Of a stretch of DNA of 64,000 nt, positions 27,189 to 35,482 are shown one piece after another; positions within the stretch are counted from its first letter, which is position 1; each line of letters opens with the position of its first letter. The stretch covers positions 124,001 to 188,000 of the forward strand of contig NZ_RXNW01000003.1 of the NCBI RefSeq assembly GCF_004283175.1. Reading direction: 5' to 3'. A program made the position numbers and the translations under genes. Below the pieces are notes generated by a model. It did not search any database and was not told where the DNA came from. It saw nothing but the letters and a program-made list of their open reading frames with translations. Origin of the DNA: Legionella longbeachae (GTDB lineage: Bacteria; Pseudomonadota; Gammaproteobacteria; Legionellales; Legionellaceae).

Positions 27189-27641
27189 ATGTATTGTCCA
27201 TTTTGTCATGCAGAAGAAACAAAGGTAGTTGATTCACGTTTAGTTGCGGAAGGGGCTCAAGTACGCAGGAGAAGGGAATGCCTTGTGTGTCATGAGCGTT
27301 TTACTACTTTTGAAACAGCTGAGTTAATCATGCCATTAATTGTAAAGCGGGATGGTCGACGTGAGCTTTTTAATATGGAAAATTTGCGTTCGGGTATGTT
27401 GCGTGCTTTGGAAAAAAGACCGGTGAGTGTCGATGCATTGGAAGCTGCAATTATTTCAATAACGCAAGAAATACGTCGAAGAGGGGAGCGAGAAATTGAT
27501 TCCCAAATTGTAGGTGAGCTCGTGATGAAGGCATTATTTAGTCTGGATCATGTAGCTTATGTGCGATTTGCTTCGGTGTATAAACGCTTTAAAGATGTGA
27601 GTGATTTCAGGCTAACTATTGATCAGATGAATAAAGATTAG
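27189..27641 (+). CDS. nrdR: Transcriptional repressor NrdR
   Basis: NrdR senses ATP and dATP and represses ribonucleotide reductase genes by binding NrdR boxes. The N-terminal zinc ribbon has cysteines 3, 6, 31 and 34 ([10 protein letters not shown] and [10 protein letters not shown]). The ATP-cone domain starts with [28 protein letters not shown] near residue 55. The length, 150 residues, is standard. It is almost joined to glyA (2 bp). The riboflavin genes that often separate nrdR from nusB in gammaproteobacteria are absent here. Confidence 0.96.
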   Translation: MYCPFCHAEETKVVDSRLVAEGAQVRRRRECLVCHERFTTFETAELIMPLIVKRDGRRELFNMENLRSGMLRALEKRPVSVDALEAAIISITQEIRRRGEREIDSQIVGELVMKALFSLDHVAYVRFASVYKRFKDVSDFRLTIDQMNKD

Positions 27642-27780
27642 AATAACCACTCACTCTGTATCAAGATATGTCAAATAAGGACGTTCATCAAGATTTTCAC
27701 TTAGAGTACTAGGATTTGTTTACAATTAGCAAATTGAACAATTGGTATTGTTATTTATTTAGAACGTTTATGAGGTTAAG

Positions 27781-28224
27781 GTGGAAAAGCAGTCAATAAG
27801 TGGTAAAAGAAAAGCCAGAAAATTAGCACTTCAGGCTCTTTATCAATGGTTAATGGCAGGAACAGAAGTGTGTGAAATAGAAGCACAATTTCGTGTCATT
27901 AATAAAATGGATAAAGTAGATGTCGATTATTTTTGCCGTTTATTACATGGCGTCCCTGAGCATGTTGCGTCACTAGAGACAAGTATTACACCATTTCTCG
28001 ATCGAGAAATCTCTGCGCTTAATCCAATTGAGCTTACAGTCTTACGTTTGGGTTCTTTTGAATTACTCTATTGTCCTGAAATCCCCTATAAAGTTGTACT
28101 TGACGAGGCTATTTCATTGACCAAAGAGTTTGGTTCTCAAGATGGATATCGTTATGTCAATGGCGTACTAAACAACCTGGCGCGTCAAGTTCGCTCAATT
28201 GAAATCAGTCATAGCAATGGATGA
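27781..28224 (+). CDS. nusB: Transcription antitermination factor NusB
   Basis: NusB is an all-helical RNA-binding protein that, with NusE (S10), helps antiterminate rRNA operons. It has 147 residues. Conserved blocks are RKARKLALQALYQWLMAG at the N-terminus, NPIELTVLRLGSFELLY near 80, IPYKVVLDEAISLTKEFG near 101, and YRYVNGVLNNLARQ near the end. The start is GTG at 27781 with GAGG 5-8 bases before. A 139-bp gap from nrdR suggests its own promoter. The end overlaps thiL by 8 bp. Confidence 0.95.
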   Translation: MEKQSISGKRKARKLALQALYQWLMAGTEVCEIEAQFRVINKMDKVDVDYFCRLLHGVPEHVASLETSITPFLDREISALNPIELTVLRLGSFELLYCPEIPYKVVLDEAISLTKEFGSQDGYRYVNGVLNNLARQVRSIEISHSNG

Positions 28225-29167
28225 GTTTTCACTCATTACTCAATTTTTTAAACCACTTGATTTAAAAAGGGATGAAGTATTATTAGGTATTGGTGATGAT
28301 GCGGCTTGTTTACACGTCTCTGATGGAGTGAATATACTGGTCAGTACTGATACTTTAGTATCAGGGGTACATTTTTTACCTGAATGGAGTGCTTATGATA
28401 TTGCATGTCGATCCATTATGGTTAATGTAAGTGATATGGCCGCTATGGCTGCAAAACCATGTTGGATTACCCTTGCCTTGACTTTGCCTGAATTAAATTC
28501 ACAGTGGCTGGCTTCCTTTGCACACGGATTAAAGGACTCTCTAAATCAGTTAAATATGTCTTTAATTGGTGGGGATACAACTCGAGGTCCTTTATCGATT
28601 ACAATTACTGTTTTGGGTATAACACCCGAAGGACAAGCGATATCACGAAGTGGGGCGAAACCTGGAGACATTATTTTGGTTTCTGGAGAGTTGGGTGCTG
28701 CAGCACTAGCTATTAAATTACTTGATTCGGAAATACCCCAAGAAGAGAAAAAGGAGTTAATGCAGAAATTATTGCACCCTAATCCTCGTATTGATTTAAT
28801 TAGTTTTTTACGAGTGTATGCGACTGCAGCTATAGACATTTCTGACGGACTTGGAGCTGACTTAAATCATATTTGTGTTGCCAGTGGTGTAGGGGCTTGC
28901 CTAAATGCAGATGCAATTCCAACACATTTGTTACTTAAAAAATATTTGCCCGGTAAAGCAGTTGACTTAGCCTTAACAGGCGGCGATGATTACGAATTAT
29001 GTTTTACGGTACCAGAAAATAAATTATCTTCATTAATGAATGAATTTAAGAGAGCGAACTTGGTTTGCTATCCTATAGGTGTGATAGAGACTGCTCCTGG
29101 GATAAGGATAAAAAATGCTGATAATCAGTGTATTGCGTTAAAACCAGTAGGCTATACACATTTTTAA
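28217..29167 (+). CDS. thiL: Thiamine-monophosphate kinase
   Basis: ThiL phosphorylates thiamine monophosphate to the active diphosphate. It belongs to the PurM/AIR-synthase fold. GIGDDAACL near residue 25, STDTLVSGVHFLPEW near 48, VNVSDMAAMAAKP near 72, LIGGDTTRGPLSITITVLG near 118, and DISDGLGADLNHI near 208 carry the ATP- and magnesium-binding residues. The ATG at 28217 lies inside the nusB end (8-bp overlap); an earlier TTG at 28199 would add six residues of no similarity. The length is 316 residues. The order nusB-thiL-pgpA is the classical gammaproteobacterial one. Confidence 0.95.
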   Translation: MDEFSLITQFFKPLDLKRDEVLLGIGDDAACLHVSDGVNILVSTDTLVSGVHFLPEWSAYDIACRSIMVNVSDMAAMAAKPCWITLALTLPELNSQWLASFAHGLKDSLNQLNMSLIGGDTTRGPLSITITVLGITPEGQAISRSGAKPGDIILVSGELGAAALAIKLLDSEIPQEEKKELMQKLLHPNPRIDLISFLRVYATAAIDISDGLGADLNHICVASGVGACLNADAIPTHLLLKKYLPGKAVDLALTGGDDYELCFTVPENKLSSLMNEFKRANLVCYPIGVIETAPGIRIKNADNQCIALKPVGYTHF

Positions 29168-29233
29168 ATTTTTTTCGTTAGGTAGATAATTTTTAATCAT
29201 CTACATGGACGATAAGTGACGTTGAGAAAAATA

Positions 29234-29716
29234 ATGAAACAAACTAATTTAGCTAGATGTGTATTTCAAAACCCTGTTTATTTTATCGCTTTTGGATTTG
29301 GTACTGGATTAATGCCTACAGCTCCTGGTACTTGGGGGACATTAGCTGCTGTACCTCTTTATTTGTTAGTTATAGGAACTCCCTGGACGGTTTATCTTTT
29401 TTTTACATTGGTCGCATTTATTATAGGTATTTGGGTTTGTGAAAAAGTATCTCAAGAGTTAGGTGTACACGATTATAAAGGGATTGTTTGGGATGAGGTC
29501 GTGGGTTATTTACTGACTATGTTTATGGCTCCCAAAGGATTATCCTGGATGATCTTCGGTTTTATTTTGTTTCGAATTTTCGATATATGGAAGCCATATC
29601 CTATACAATATGTGGATCAAAAAGTACATGGTGGGTTAGGAATTATGCTTGATGATGTACTCGCAGCGATTCCTGCTTGGATAATTATGCAAATTTTCGC
29701 ATGGGGTTTTGCTTGA
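29234..29716 (+). CDS. pgpA: Phosphatidylglycerophosphatase A
   Basis: PgpA removes the phosphate from phosphatidylglycerophosphate to give phosphatidylglycerol in the inner membrane. The key segment GFGTGLMPTAPGTWGTLAAVPLY lies near residues 21-43. Further on are YKGIVWDEVVGY with catalytic acidic residues and FRIFDIWKPYPI near 115, then GGLGIMLDDVLAAI near 138. Four hydrophobic segments are expected. I place the start at ATG 29234, after GAG at 7 bases; GTG at 29216 is possible and would add six residues. The next gene starts on its stop codon. Confidence 0.93.
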   Translation: MKQTNLARCVFQNPVYFIAFGFGTGLMPTAPGTWGTLAAVPLYLLVIGTPWTVYLFFTLVAFIIGIWVCEKVSQELGVHDYKGIVWDEVVGYLLTMFMAPKGLSWMIFGFILFRIFDIWKPYPIQYVDQKVHGGLGIMLDDVLAAIPAWIIMQIFAWGFA

Positions 29717-30795
29717 TGAATGAGAATCACAAAGAGCTCATTAGTATGGGCCTAACTGTAGGAATTATAGCTCTTAGCTTGTTTATTATTCATCGCTTTA
29801 TCCCATCTATGATATGGGCCTCTATAATTGTTATTGCTACTTATCCTTTATACGAAAGATGGCGTCGATTTTTTGGGAGCAAGGACGATTTATCGGCTTT
29901 ACTTTTCACCACCTTAATTGGATTATTGCTTCTACTTCCTCTAAGTTGGTTAGTAGGGCTTCTCATAAAGGAGTTACAAATATTCATCAATTTTTTACAA
30001 AGCTTAAATGAAAAAGGAGGCATGGCGCCTGAATTCTTGAAAAATTTTCCTTGGATAGGAAGTGACCTGGTTGTTTACTGGGATAATAATATCGGCAAAC
30101 CAGGGATGATTAAAGGATTGTTATCCAATATTCATTTATCTTTAACTCCAACCAGTTACTATGTAAAACAAATTGGTTCTAATTTGGCTCATCGAAGTGT
30201 TCAAGTAGGTTTTACTTTATTAAGTTTATTTTTCTTCTATCGTGATGGCGATCGATTAATTACACAAATTTATCTTGTAGGTGAAAACTGTTTGGGCAAA
30301 AGATGGTTCCGCTATGCAGATAGGCTCCCTAAAGCTTTGCGAGCGACAGTGAATGGCACGATAGTTGTAGGGCTTGGAGTGGGTTTTTTAATGGGAGTTT
30401 GTTATGGTTTAGTTGGTTTTCCCGCACCTACCTTGGTAGGGTTTATTACTGCACTTGCAGCAATGATTCCCTTTGTTGTCCCTATCGTTTTTATTACAGT
30501 CGCTATGATTTTATTTGCATTTGGCAGTATGTTTGGTGCAATCGCTGTTCTTGTTTGGGGCACCTTGGTTATGTTTGTAGCTGATCATTTTATTAAACCT
30601 GCATTAATAGGTGGCGCAATCGAATTACCCTTTTTAGCTGTTTTATTTGGTATATTAGGGGGGGTTGAAACCTTGGGTTTACTGGGGTTGTTTGTAGGAC
30701 CATTAGTTATGGTTTTATTTGTAACTTTATGGCAAGAGCCACAAATTCGCACGGATTGTAATCAATTGAATGAGCAGCATATGAAGGCGTTATAA
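29716..30795 (+). CDS. AI-2E-family (PerM/YdiK-like) membrane protein
   Basis: This is an inner-membrane protein of 359 residues from the AI-2E transporter family (UPF0118). Members have been tied to export of signals or to ion antiport, and many have no proven substrate. Hydrophobic segments lie near residues 10-50, 60-85, 150-175 and in the C-terminal half. LLSLFFFYRDGD near 160, FPAPTLVGFITALAAMIPFVVP near 225, and the final ELPFLAVLFGILGGVETLGLLGLFVGPLV are family hallmarks. The ATG at 29716 overlaps the pgpA stop codon (TGATG), so translation is probably coupled. Specific function unknown. Confidence 0.87.
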   Translation: MNENHKELISMGLTVGIIALSLFIIHRFIPSMIWASIIVIATYPLYERWRRFFGSKDDLSALLFTTLIGLLLLLPLSWLVGLLIKELQIFINFLQSLNEKGGMAPEFLKNFPWIGSDLVVYWDNNIGKPGMIKGLLSNIHLSLTPTSYYVKQIGSNLAHRSVQVGFTLLSLFFFYRDGDRLITQIYLVGENCLGKRWFRYADRLPKALRATVNGTIVVGLGVGFLMGVCYGLVGFPAPTLVGFITALAAMIPFVVPIVFITVAMILFAFGSMFGAIAVLVWGTLVMFVADHFIKPALIGGAIELPFLAVLFGILGGVETLGLLGLFVGPLVMVLFVTLWQEPQIRTDCNQLNEQHMKAL

Positions 30796-31058
30796 AGCGC
30801 TATACGTTCATCAAAGCTTTATCATCCCTCATAACTTCTACAGTTGCTGACTTAAGCTATGTCTTTTTAGCGAAAGCGGGGGTTTAAAAGTTTTCAACAT
30901 GATTGAAATTTTATCTTGGCGCATGGGATTCAATAGACCCCCTGCTGTTGCAGAGGGTGTTGCTCTCTCGAAATTTAATCAGTGAAGTTAGATGCCTACT
31001 CTAAAAGAGAAGGATTATTAATTTATCTCTAAAGCAGGATAAAAATTTGCAAAGATAA

Positions 31059-31700
31059 CTACTTATAATCGCATTGAGCAAAACGATAAACGATACCCAC
31101 ATCACCCATTTGAGATTGGAATGTCCTTCCAAATGTATCTGAAGAGCTTGTTGCTAAATAACGGTATGAAGCATTTAATGCCCAATTTTCAGCAAAGTTA
31201 TAAGTCAATCCAGCAGTGCCTTGATAGGCAAAAACACCATTATTTTGATTGAAAAAGATAGCACCAAAGGGTCCAGTACTGTCTAAGGAATTTTGGATAT
31301 AGGCATAGCCAATACCTACGCCAAGAAAGGGAGAAATCGTAGGTAGAATAACATCTGCGAAATCATAATAAATATTTGCCATCCCAATATTTGCATGAGT
31401 GTTTCCAGAAACACCAACTTGAGGAATATAAAAAACATCAAATTTTTTGGTGTCCGCTTGGAGATAGGTGTATTCAATTTCATAGCGGAGGGGGTTACTT
31501 TGATACCCTAAACGACCACCCACGTTATAACCATTTCGATAAGCTGTGTCCGAAAAGAAAAATCCAGAATCAAACTTAGAAGTATATCCAGGTATATATG
31601 CATAACCACCAAAGACGCTGGAATACCACCCATTCACTGGAGTTGCAGCTGAAACAAGACCGCTAGCTAATAATGCGGTAGAAAATAATGCTAATTTCAT
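31059..31700 (-). CDS. Outer-membrane beta-barrel protein
   Basis: This is a predicted 8-stranded outer-membrane barrel of 213 residues with a signal peptide cleaved after VSA. The mature part has alternating hydrophobic/polar strands rich in Gly, Tyr, Phe and Asn (GWYSSVFGGYAYIPGY, NVGGRLGYQSNPLRYEIEYTYLQ, NWALNASYRYLAT). It ends with VGIVYRFAQCDYK; the strand YRF is typical of a barrel end, though four more residues follow. It resembles opacity-type or OmpW-type small porins. Specific role unknown. It is a single gene with divergent and convergent neighbours. Confidence 0.8.
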   Translation of the reverse strand: MKLALFSTALLASGLVSAATPVNGWYSSVFGGYAYIPGYTSKFDSGFFFSDTAYRNGYNVGGRLGYQSNPLRYEIEYTYLQADTKKFDVFYIPQVGVSGNTHANIGMANIYYDFADVILPTISPFLGVGIGYAYIQNSLDSTGPFGAIFFNQNNGVFAYQGTAGLTYNFAENWALNASYRYLATSSSDTFGRTFQSQMGDVGIVYRFAQCDYK

Positions 31701-32121
31701 AACATCCCTTCGTTATTATTTTTTGTCGAATCATGTTAACGCGTTACTTTAAATTTGCAATATCAGAAGCATATATTTTTTTAAAGAGTGTTGTATTTGT
31801 AGTGGCAAGATCTAAAACCCTGTCTATACTAAAATTTGTCTTTTTTAAATTTTAATAAATTTTTAGTAGATAAAAAGATGCATAATATTTTGCTCCAACC
31901 TTGATGATGGCTTCATCTTTGAAAGATAAAAATCTAGACAAAAAGCTCGTGGAAGAGGGCAATTGAGAGAAAAAGATAATTGTTAAATCTTAAAAATGCA
32001 TAATGAAGAAAAATTGACGGCTCTAGATTTATGCGAACAATTTAGCATAATAGTTTTCTACTTGTATAAAATAAACATTAATGTAATGATGATTTTGCAT
32101 CATGAAAAGGAGTTTCAAAAA
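31701..32121. other. Divergent AT-rich intergenic region
   Basis: This region separates the leftward barrel gene from the rightward 469-residue protein gene, so it should contain both promoters. It is strongly AT-rich. I could not pick a clear promoter pair. Two in-frame earlier ATGs for the right-hand gene (31996 and 32089) fall inside it. I saw no PmrA-type CTTAATATT box. Confidence 0.4.
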
Positions 32122-33531
32122 ATGCCAAAAAAAAAACCATTAGAGATATCTAAAGAATTTGTTGATCAAGTGTTGGCTATAATTGCAAACGAATCAGAAG
32201 AAGGACGTAAAAAAATTGTTGCTATCGCAAAAAGAGCAGAAGAAAAATATGAACGTCCTATAAAATCCTGGTTAACAGGGTGGTTTTATCAATATACCCG
32301 CACTCGCGGTGAAAAAGTAGATCAATCAATCAATGTAATGCAGAACTTTCCAGATGCTTTTACCCGGCTACAAGAATTTAAATTGATAATCAGCGATGGA
32401 GAGTGGAACATAGGTTCATACAATTACCTGCTCTTTTTAGAGTTAATTGATGCTGTTCCTGATTATGCTTCAATAGACGAGTCCTTTGTTCATACATTCA
32501 TTCTCGAACTTAAAGATTTAGTTATTAAACAAATTGATAGCTTTATGTTTCAATATAAATCTACGTTAGAAACAATCAAGGCTCGAGAGATTGAGCGAGA
32601 AACAATGCGTCAAAATGAGCGGCAATCAATAGAAAATATATTAATTTGCAATGAATTAACTATTGCAAAAGAAACTTTACTTAAACAGCCTGAAAAAACT
32701 GTTTTTTCTTTAAGTTTTAATAATAATTTATGGCATTTATCTTGGGTTGATGAACATGGTGAGATTTATCCCCTTTCCCCAAGCAATGAGTTAACTCTAA
32801 AACTTGGGACATTGGATAATCCTGATATTGAAAAGCTCAGCGCGGTTGCTTTAAAACAAATCAAAAAAGAATGCATTAAGGCGCGAGATAAATATCTTTC
32901 TAAAATTCAAGTGATTGTTAATCCAGAAGATAAAAGCTCACACGCCCCTTTGACCAATGAAAACCTTATAACTAATGGAATTAGCTCGACTTTTGTTTTG
33001 CGTCATACAGAAAAGGAAACTAATCTTTACTGGATTAATAGTATAGGGGTTCCAAATGAAATTGCTTTGACTGATTATCCTAAATTGGATTCTTGGCTGG
33101 CCGATCATAAGACGCCCTTGAATGAAACTGATGCGCTACAATTAAAAGCTAATTTGCTTCATATCAAAACGACACAACAATTTTCTACCTCTAAACTAAA
33201 AAGTATGAATGAAATGTTGGAGAAGGTGCTAAAGAAGCAAGACCCGAAAAAAGAGAATACAGAGGACAAGCATATTGGCAGGCTAGATTTAGACTTATTT
33301 GATAAAGTAAGGCATCATCTGGAGGACAGGGTAAAAAAAATATCTGAAAAGGCACCTTCTGTTTCTGGGGCTATTGATGATGCATCACTTGCTATTCAGA
33401 ATCTTCCTAAAAAGTTGCAACCAGAACGATACGCAGTGCTTTCCCAGTTACCAACTTTTTGGCAAAAACAACGCGAAATGGTGGGGGATGTTGAAGAGCT
33501 AACTCAATCTCATGATCACACATTGAAATAA
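32122..33531 (+). CDS. Unidentified 469-residue protein, possible secreted effector
   Basis: I do not recognise this protein. It has no signal peptide and no membrane segment, so it is probably cytosolic or a type IV substrate. It is highly charged and mostly helical: Lys/Glu-rich segments at 30-60 and 165-190 (TIKAREIERETMRQNERQS) and a likely coiled coil near 380-440. Two beta-like segments (TVFSLSFNNNLWHLSWVDEHGEIYPL and STFVLRHTEKETNLYWINSIGVPNEIALTDYP) look like an internal repeat. I place the start at ATG 32122, 9 bases after AAGGAG; earlier ATGs at 31996 and 32089 lack that. The C-terminus (EMVGDVEELTQSHDHTLK) has an acidic cluster, as many Dot/Icm substrates do, which is weak evidence. 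Confidence 0.65.
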   Translation: MPKKKPLEISKEFVDQVLAIIANESEEGRKKIVAIAKRAEEKYERPIKSWLTGWFYQYTRTRGEKVDQSINVMQNFPDAFTRLQEFKLIISDGEWNIGSYNYLLFLELIDAVPDYASIDESFVHTFILELKDLVIKQIDSFMFQYKSTLETIKAREIERETMRQNERQSIENILICNELTIAKETLLKQPEKTVFSLSFNNNLWHLSWVDEHGEIYPLSPSNELTLKLGTLDNPDIEKLSAVALKQIKKECIKARDKYLSKIQVIVNPEDKSSHAPLTNENLITNGISSTFVLRHTEKETNLYWINSIGVPNEIALTDYPKLDSWLADHKTPLNETDALQLKANLLHIKTTQQFSTSKLKSMNEMLEKVLKKQDPKKENTEDKHIGRLDLDLFDKVRHHLEDRVKKISEKAPSVSGAIDDASLAIQNLPKKLQPERYAVLSQLPTFWQKQREMVGDVEELTQSHDHTLK

Positions 33532-33567
33532 AATCAGAATAAAATCCTCTAAAACTGGAATAAATTT

Positions 33568-33583
33568 GCGTGCAATAGCACGC
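33568..33583. terminator. Short GC-rich hairpin between convergent genes
   Basis: GCGTGC 33568-33573 pairs with GCACGC 33578-33583 around AATA. It lies 36 bp after the 469-residue gene and 35 bp past the nadE stop on the other strand. It is short, so the confidence is modest, but it is well placed to end both transcripts. Confidence 0.5.
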
Positions 33584-33618
33584 TCATTAATGAGAATTGT
33601 ATGGACTACTAGTGTTGT

Positions 33619-35226
33619 TTATTGATTTTTAAAGCCATTGGTTATTGGATAACGCCAGTCTTTGCCAAATGCTCTTGGGCTTATTTTAATTCCAGGTGGC
33701 GATTGACGGCGTTTGTATTCATTATGTTTAATCAGTTGAATTACTTTTGCTACTGTTTCAGGCGCAAATCCTTGTTGAATTATTTCCTCTGGACTTAAAT
33801 TTTGCTCCATATATCCAACAATGATTGCATCAAGTTCTGCGTATTCAGGCAAGCTGTCTTGATCGGTTTGATCAGGCCTTAGTTCCGCAGAAGGCGCTCG
33901 GGTTAAAACACGCTCGGGGATGACAGTAGAAATAGAATTGCGATAGCGTGCCAAGGCATAAACTTGGGTTTTAAGCACATCTTTTAGCACAGCAAATCCG
34001 CCTGCCATATCTCCATATAAAGTTGCATAGCCGACAGCAGATTCACTTTTATTAGAAGTACTAAGCACCATTTTACCCGTTTTATTCGAAAGTGCCATGA
34101 TCAATAAACCGCGAATTCTTGCCTGTATATTTTCTTCTGTAGTATCAGGGGTCAATCCTCTAAATAGTGGCTCTAAGGTAGCTATTAAAGCTTCAAATGC
34201 TGACTCAATCGAAAGTATGGAGTGAGATACTTGTAAGTGTTTAATTTGTATTAGAGCATCTTCATTACTCATTTGTGCAGTATACCTCGAAGGCATAAGC
34301 ACGGCATGAGCCCGATCTGCGCCCAGGGCATCTACGGCAATAGCTAATGTTAATGCAGAGTCAATTCCCCCCGAAAGTCCAACTAAAACACCCGGGAATT
34401 GATTTTTATTAACATAGTCGCGAGTACCACAAACTAATGCTTCATAGAGCAACGCTTCGTTTTCAAGCAAAGGTGATACAAGTCCTTTGATTTGATTTCC
34501 TTGTATTTCAACAGTAGATAAATTTTCTTGAAATGCTGTTCCGCGGGCACTAATTCTTCCTTGAGAATCAATAGCTATTGATTGTCCATCGAAAAGAAGT
34601 TCGTCCTGGCCACCCACTTGATTCACATATATAATTGATATGCCTCGTTTTGCATACGATCTTAATAGCGCTTCCCTTTTTGGATATTTAGAGTAATCAA
34701 ATGGTGATGCGTTTAAAACAAGTAAAACCGAAATGCCATGTTCAATTAAATCTTCTGCTGGGCCTGGTTGCCATAAATCTTCACAGATGATCACTCCTAC
34801 TTTGTAATGATTGATTTCCAGGATGCAAGGATTCTTTTTACCTGGATTAAAATAACGCACTTCATCAAAGATTGCATAGTTTGGTAAAATTTGTTTGTGG
34901 TACTCAGCAGCTTTCTGTCCTTGATAAAAAATGCTCACACTGTTATATCGGTGTTGTTTCTCTTGAGATGGATGTCCTATCAGTACATGGCAATCTTCGG
35001 TTATAGTTTGAATTAGATGTAAGTTCTCATTAACTTTTTGTTGAAATTCTTTGCGAAAGAGTAAATCTTCAGGAGGGTAACCTGTTAATGCGAGTTCAGG
35101 AAAGATGATGATATCATGATTTAGTTGTTGGCTTTTGATAATCTCAATAATTTTATCTCTATTGGATGTTAATGCCCCTACAGTAGGATTAATTTGTGCC
35201 ATTAAAACTGTAAGCTTATTTTGCAT
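33619..35226 (-). CDS. nadE: Glutamine-dependent NAD+ synthetase
   Basis: NadE converts nicotinic-acid adenine dinucleotide to NAD+, using ammonia drawn from glutamine. It is a two-domain cytosolic enzyme of 535 residues. The nitrilase-type glutaminase domain (about 1-245) has the Glu of FPELALTGYPPEDLLFR, the Lys of YHKQILPNY and the Cys of VGVIICEDLWQPG. The synthetase domain (about 265-535) has the ATP pyrophosphatase loop GLSGGIDSAL and STSNKSESAVGYATLYGD. The C-terminal YKRRQSPPGIKISPRAFGKDWRYPITN is typical. It stands alone. Confidence 0.95.
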   Translation of the reverse strand: MQNKLTVLMAQINPTVGALTSNRDKIIEIIKSQQLNHDIIIFPELALTGYPPEDLLFRKEFQQKVNENLHLIQTITEDCHVLIGHPSQEKQHRYNSVSIFYQGQKAAEYHKQILPNYAIFDEVRYFNPGKKNPCILEINHYKVGVIICEDLWQPGPAEDLIEHGISVLLVLNASPFDYSKYPKREALLRSYAKRGISIIYVNQVGGQDELLFDGQSIAIDSQGRISARGTAFQENLSTVEIQGNQIKGLVSPLLENEALLYEALVCGTRDYVNKNQFPGVLVGLSGGIDSALTLAIAVDALGADRAHAVLMPSRYTAQMSNEDALIQIKHLQVSHSILSIESAFEALIATLEPLFRGLTPDTTEENIQARIRGLLIMALSNKTGKMVLSTSNKSESAVGYATLYGDMAGGFAVLKDVLKTQVYALARYRNSISTVIPERVLTRAPSAELRPDQTDQDSLPEYAELDAIIVGYMEQNLSPEEIIQQGFAPETVAKVIQLIKHNEYKRRQSPPGIKISPRAFGKDWRYPITNGFKNQ

Positions 35227-35482
35227 GATATATACTCTAATGGAATCAAAGTGCGATAAATTAATACAAAGTATTATTAATTAAAAGATTAAATTATTAT
35301 TTAATTTAAAAAATGGCTAAAATAAATGTCTTTTTATGACCTTAAACGCACATAATACTGTATAAATGCTACTCATTTTACGTAATAATATCCTAAATAA
35401 AAGCAATTCATTATAAAAAGCACTTATTTTTATAAGAAATACACATTAAAATAGATCCTTGGGCTGATAATAAATACATTTT

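Noticed and set aside
31701-32121. PmrA or CpxR box before the candidate effector
   Set aside because: I looked for CTTAATATT-like and GTAAA-N5-GTAAA sequences and found no convincing match.
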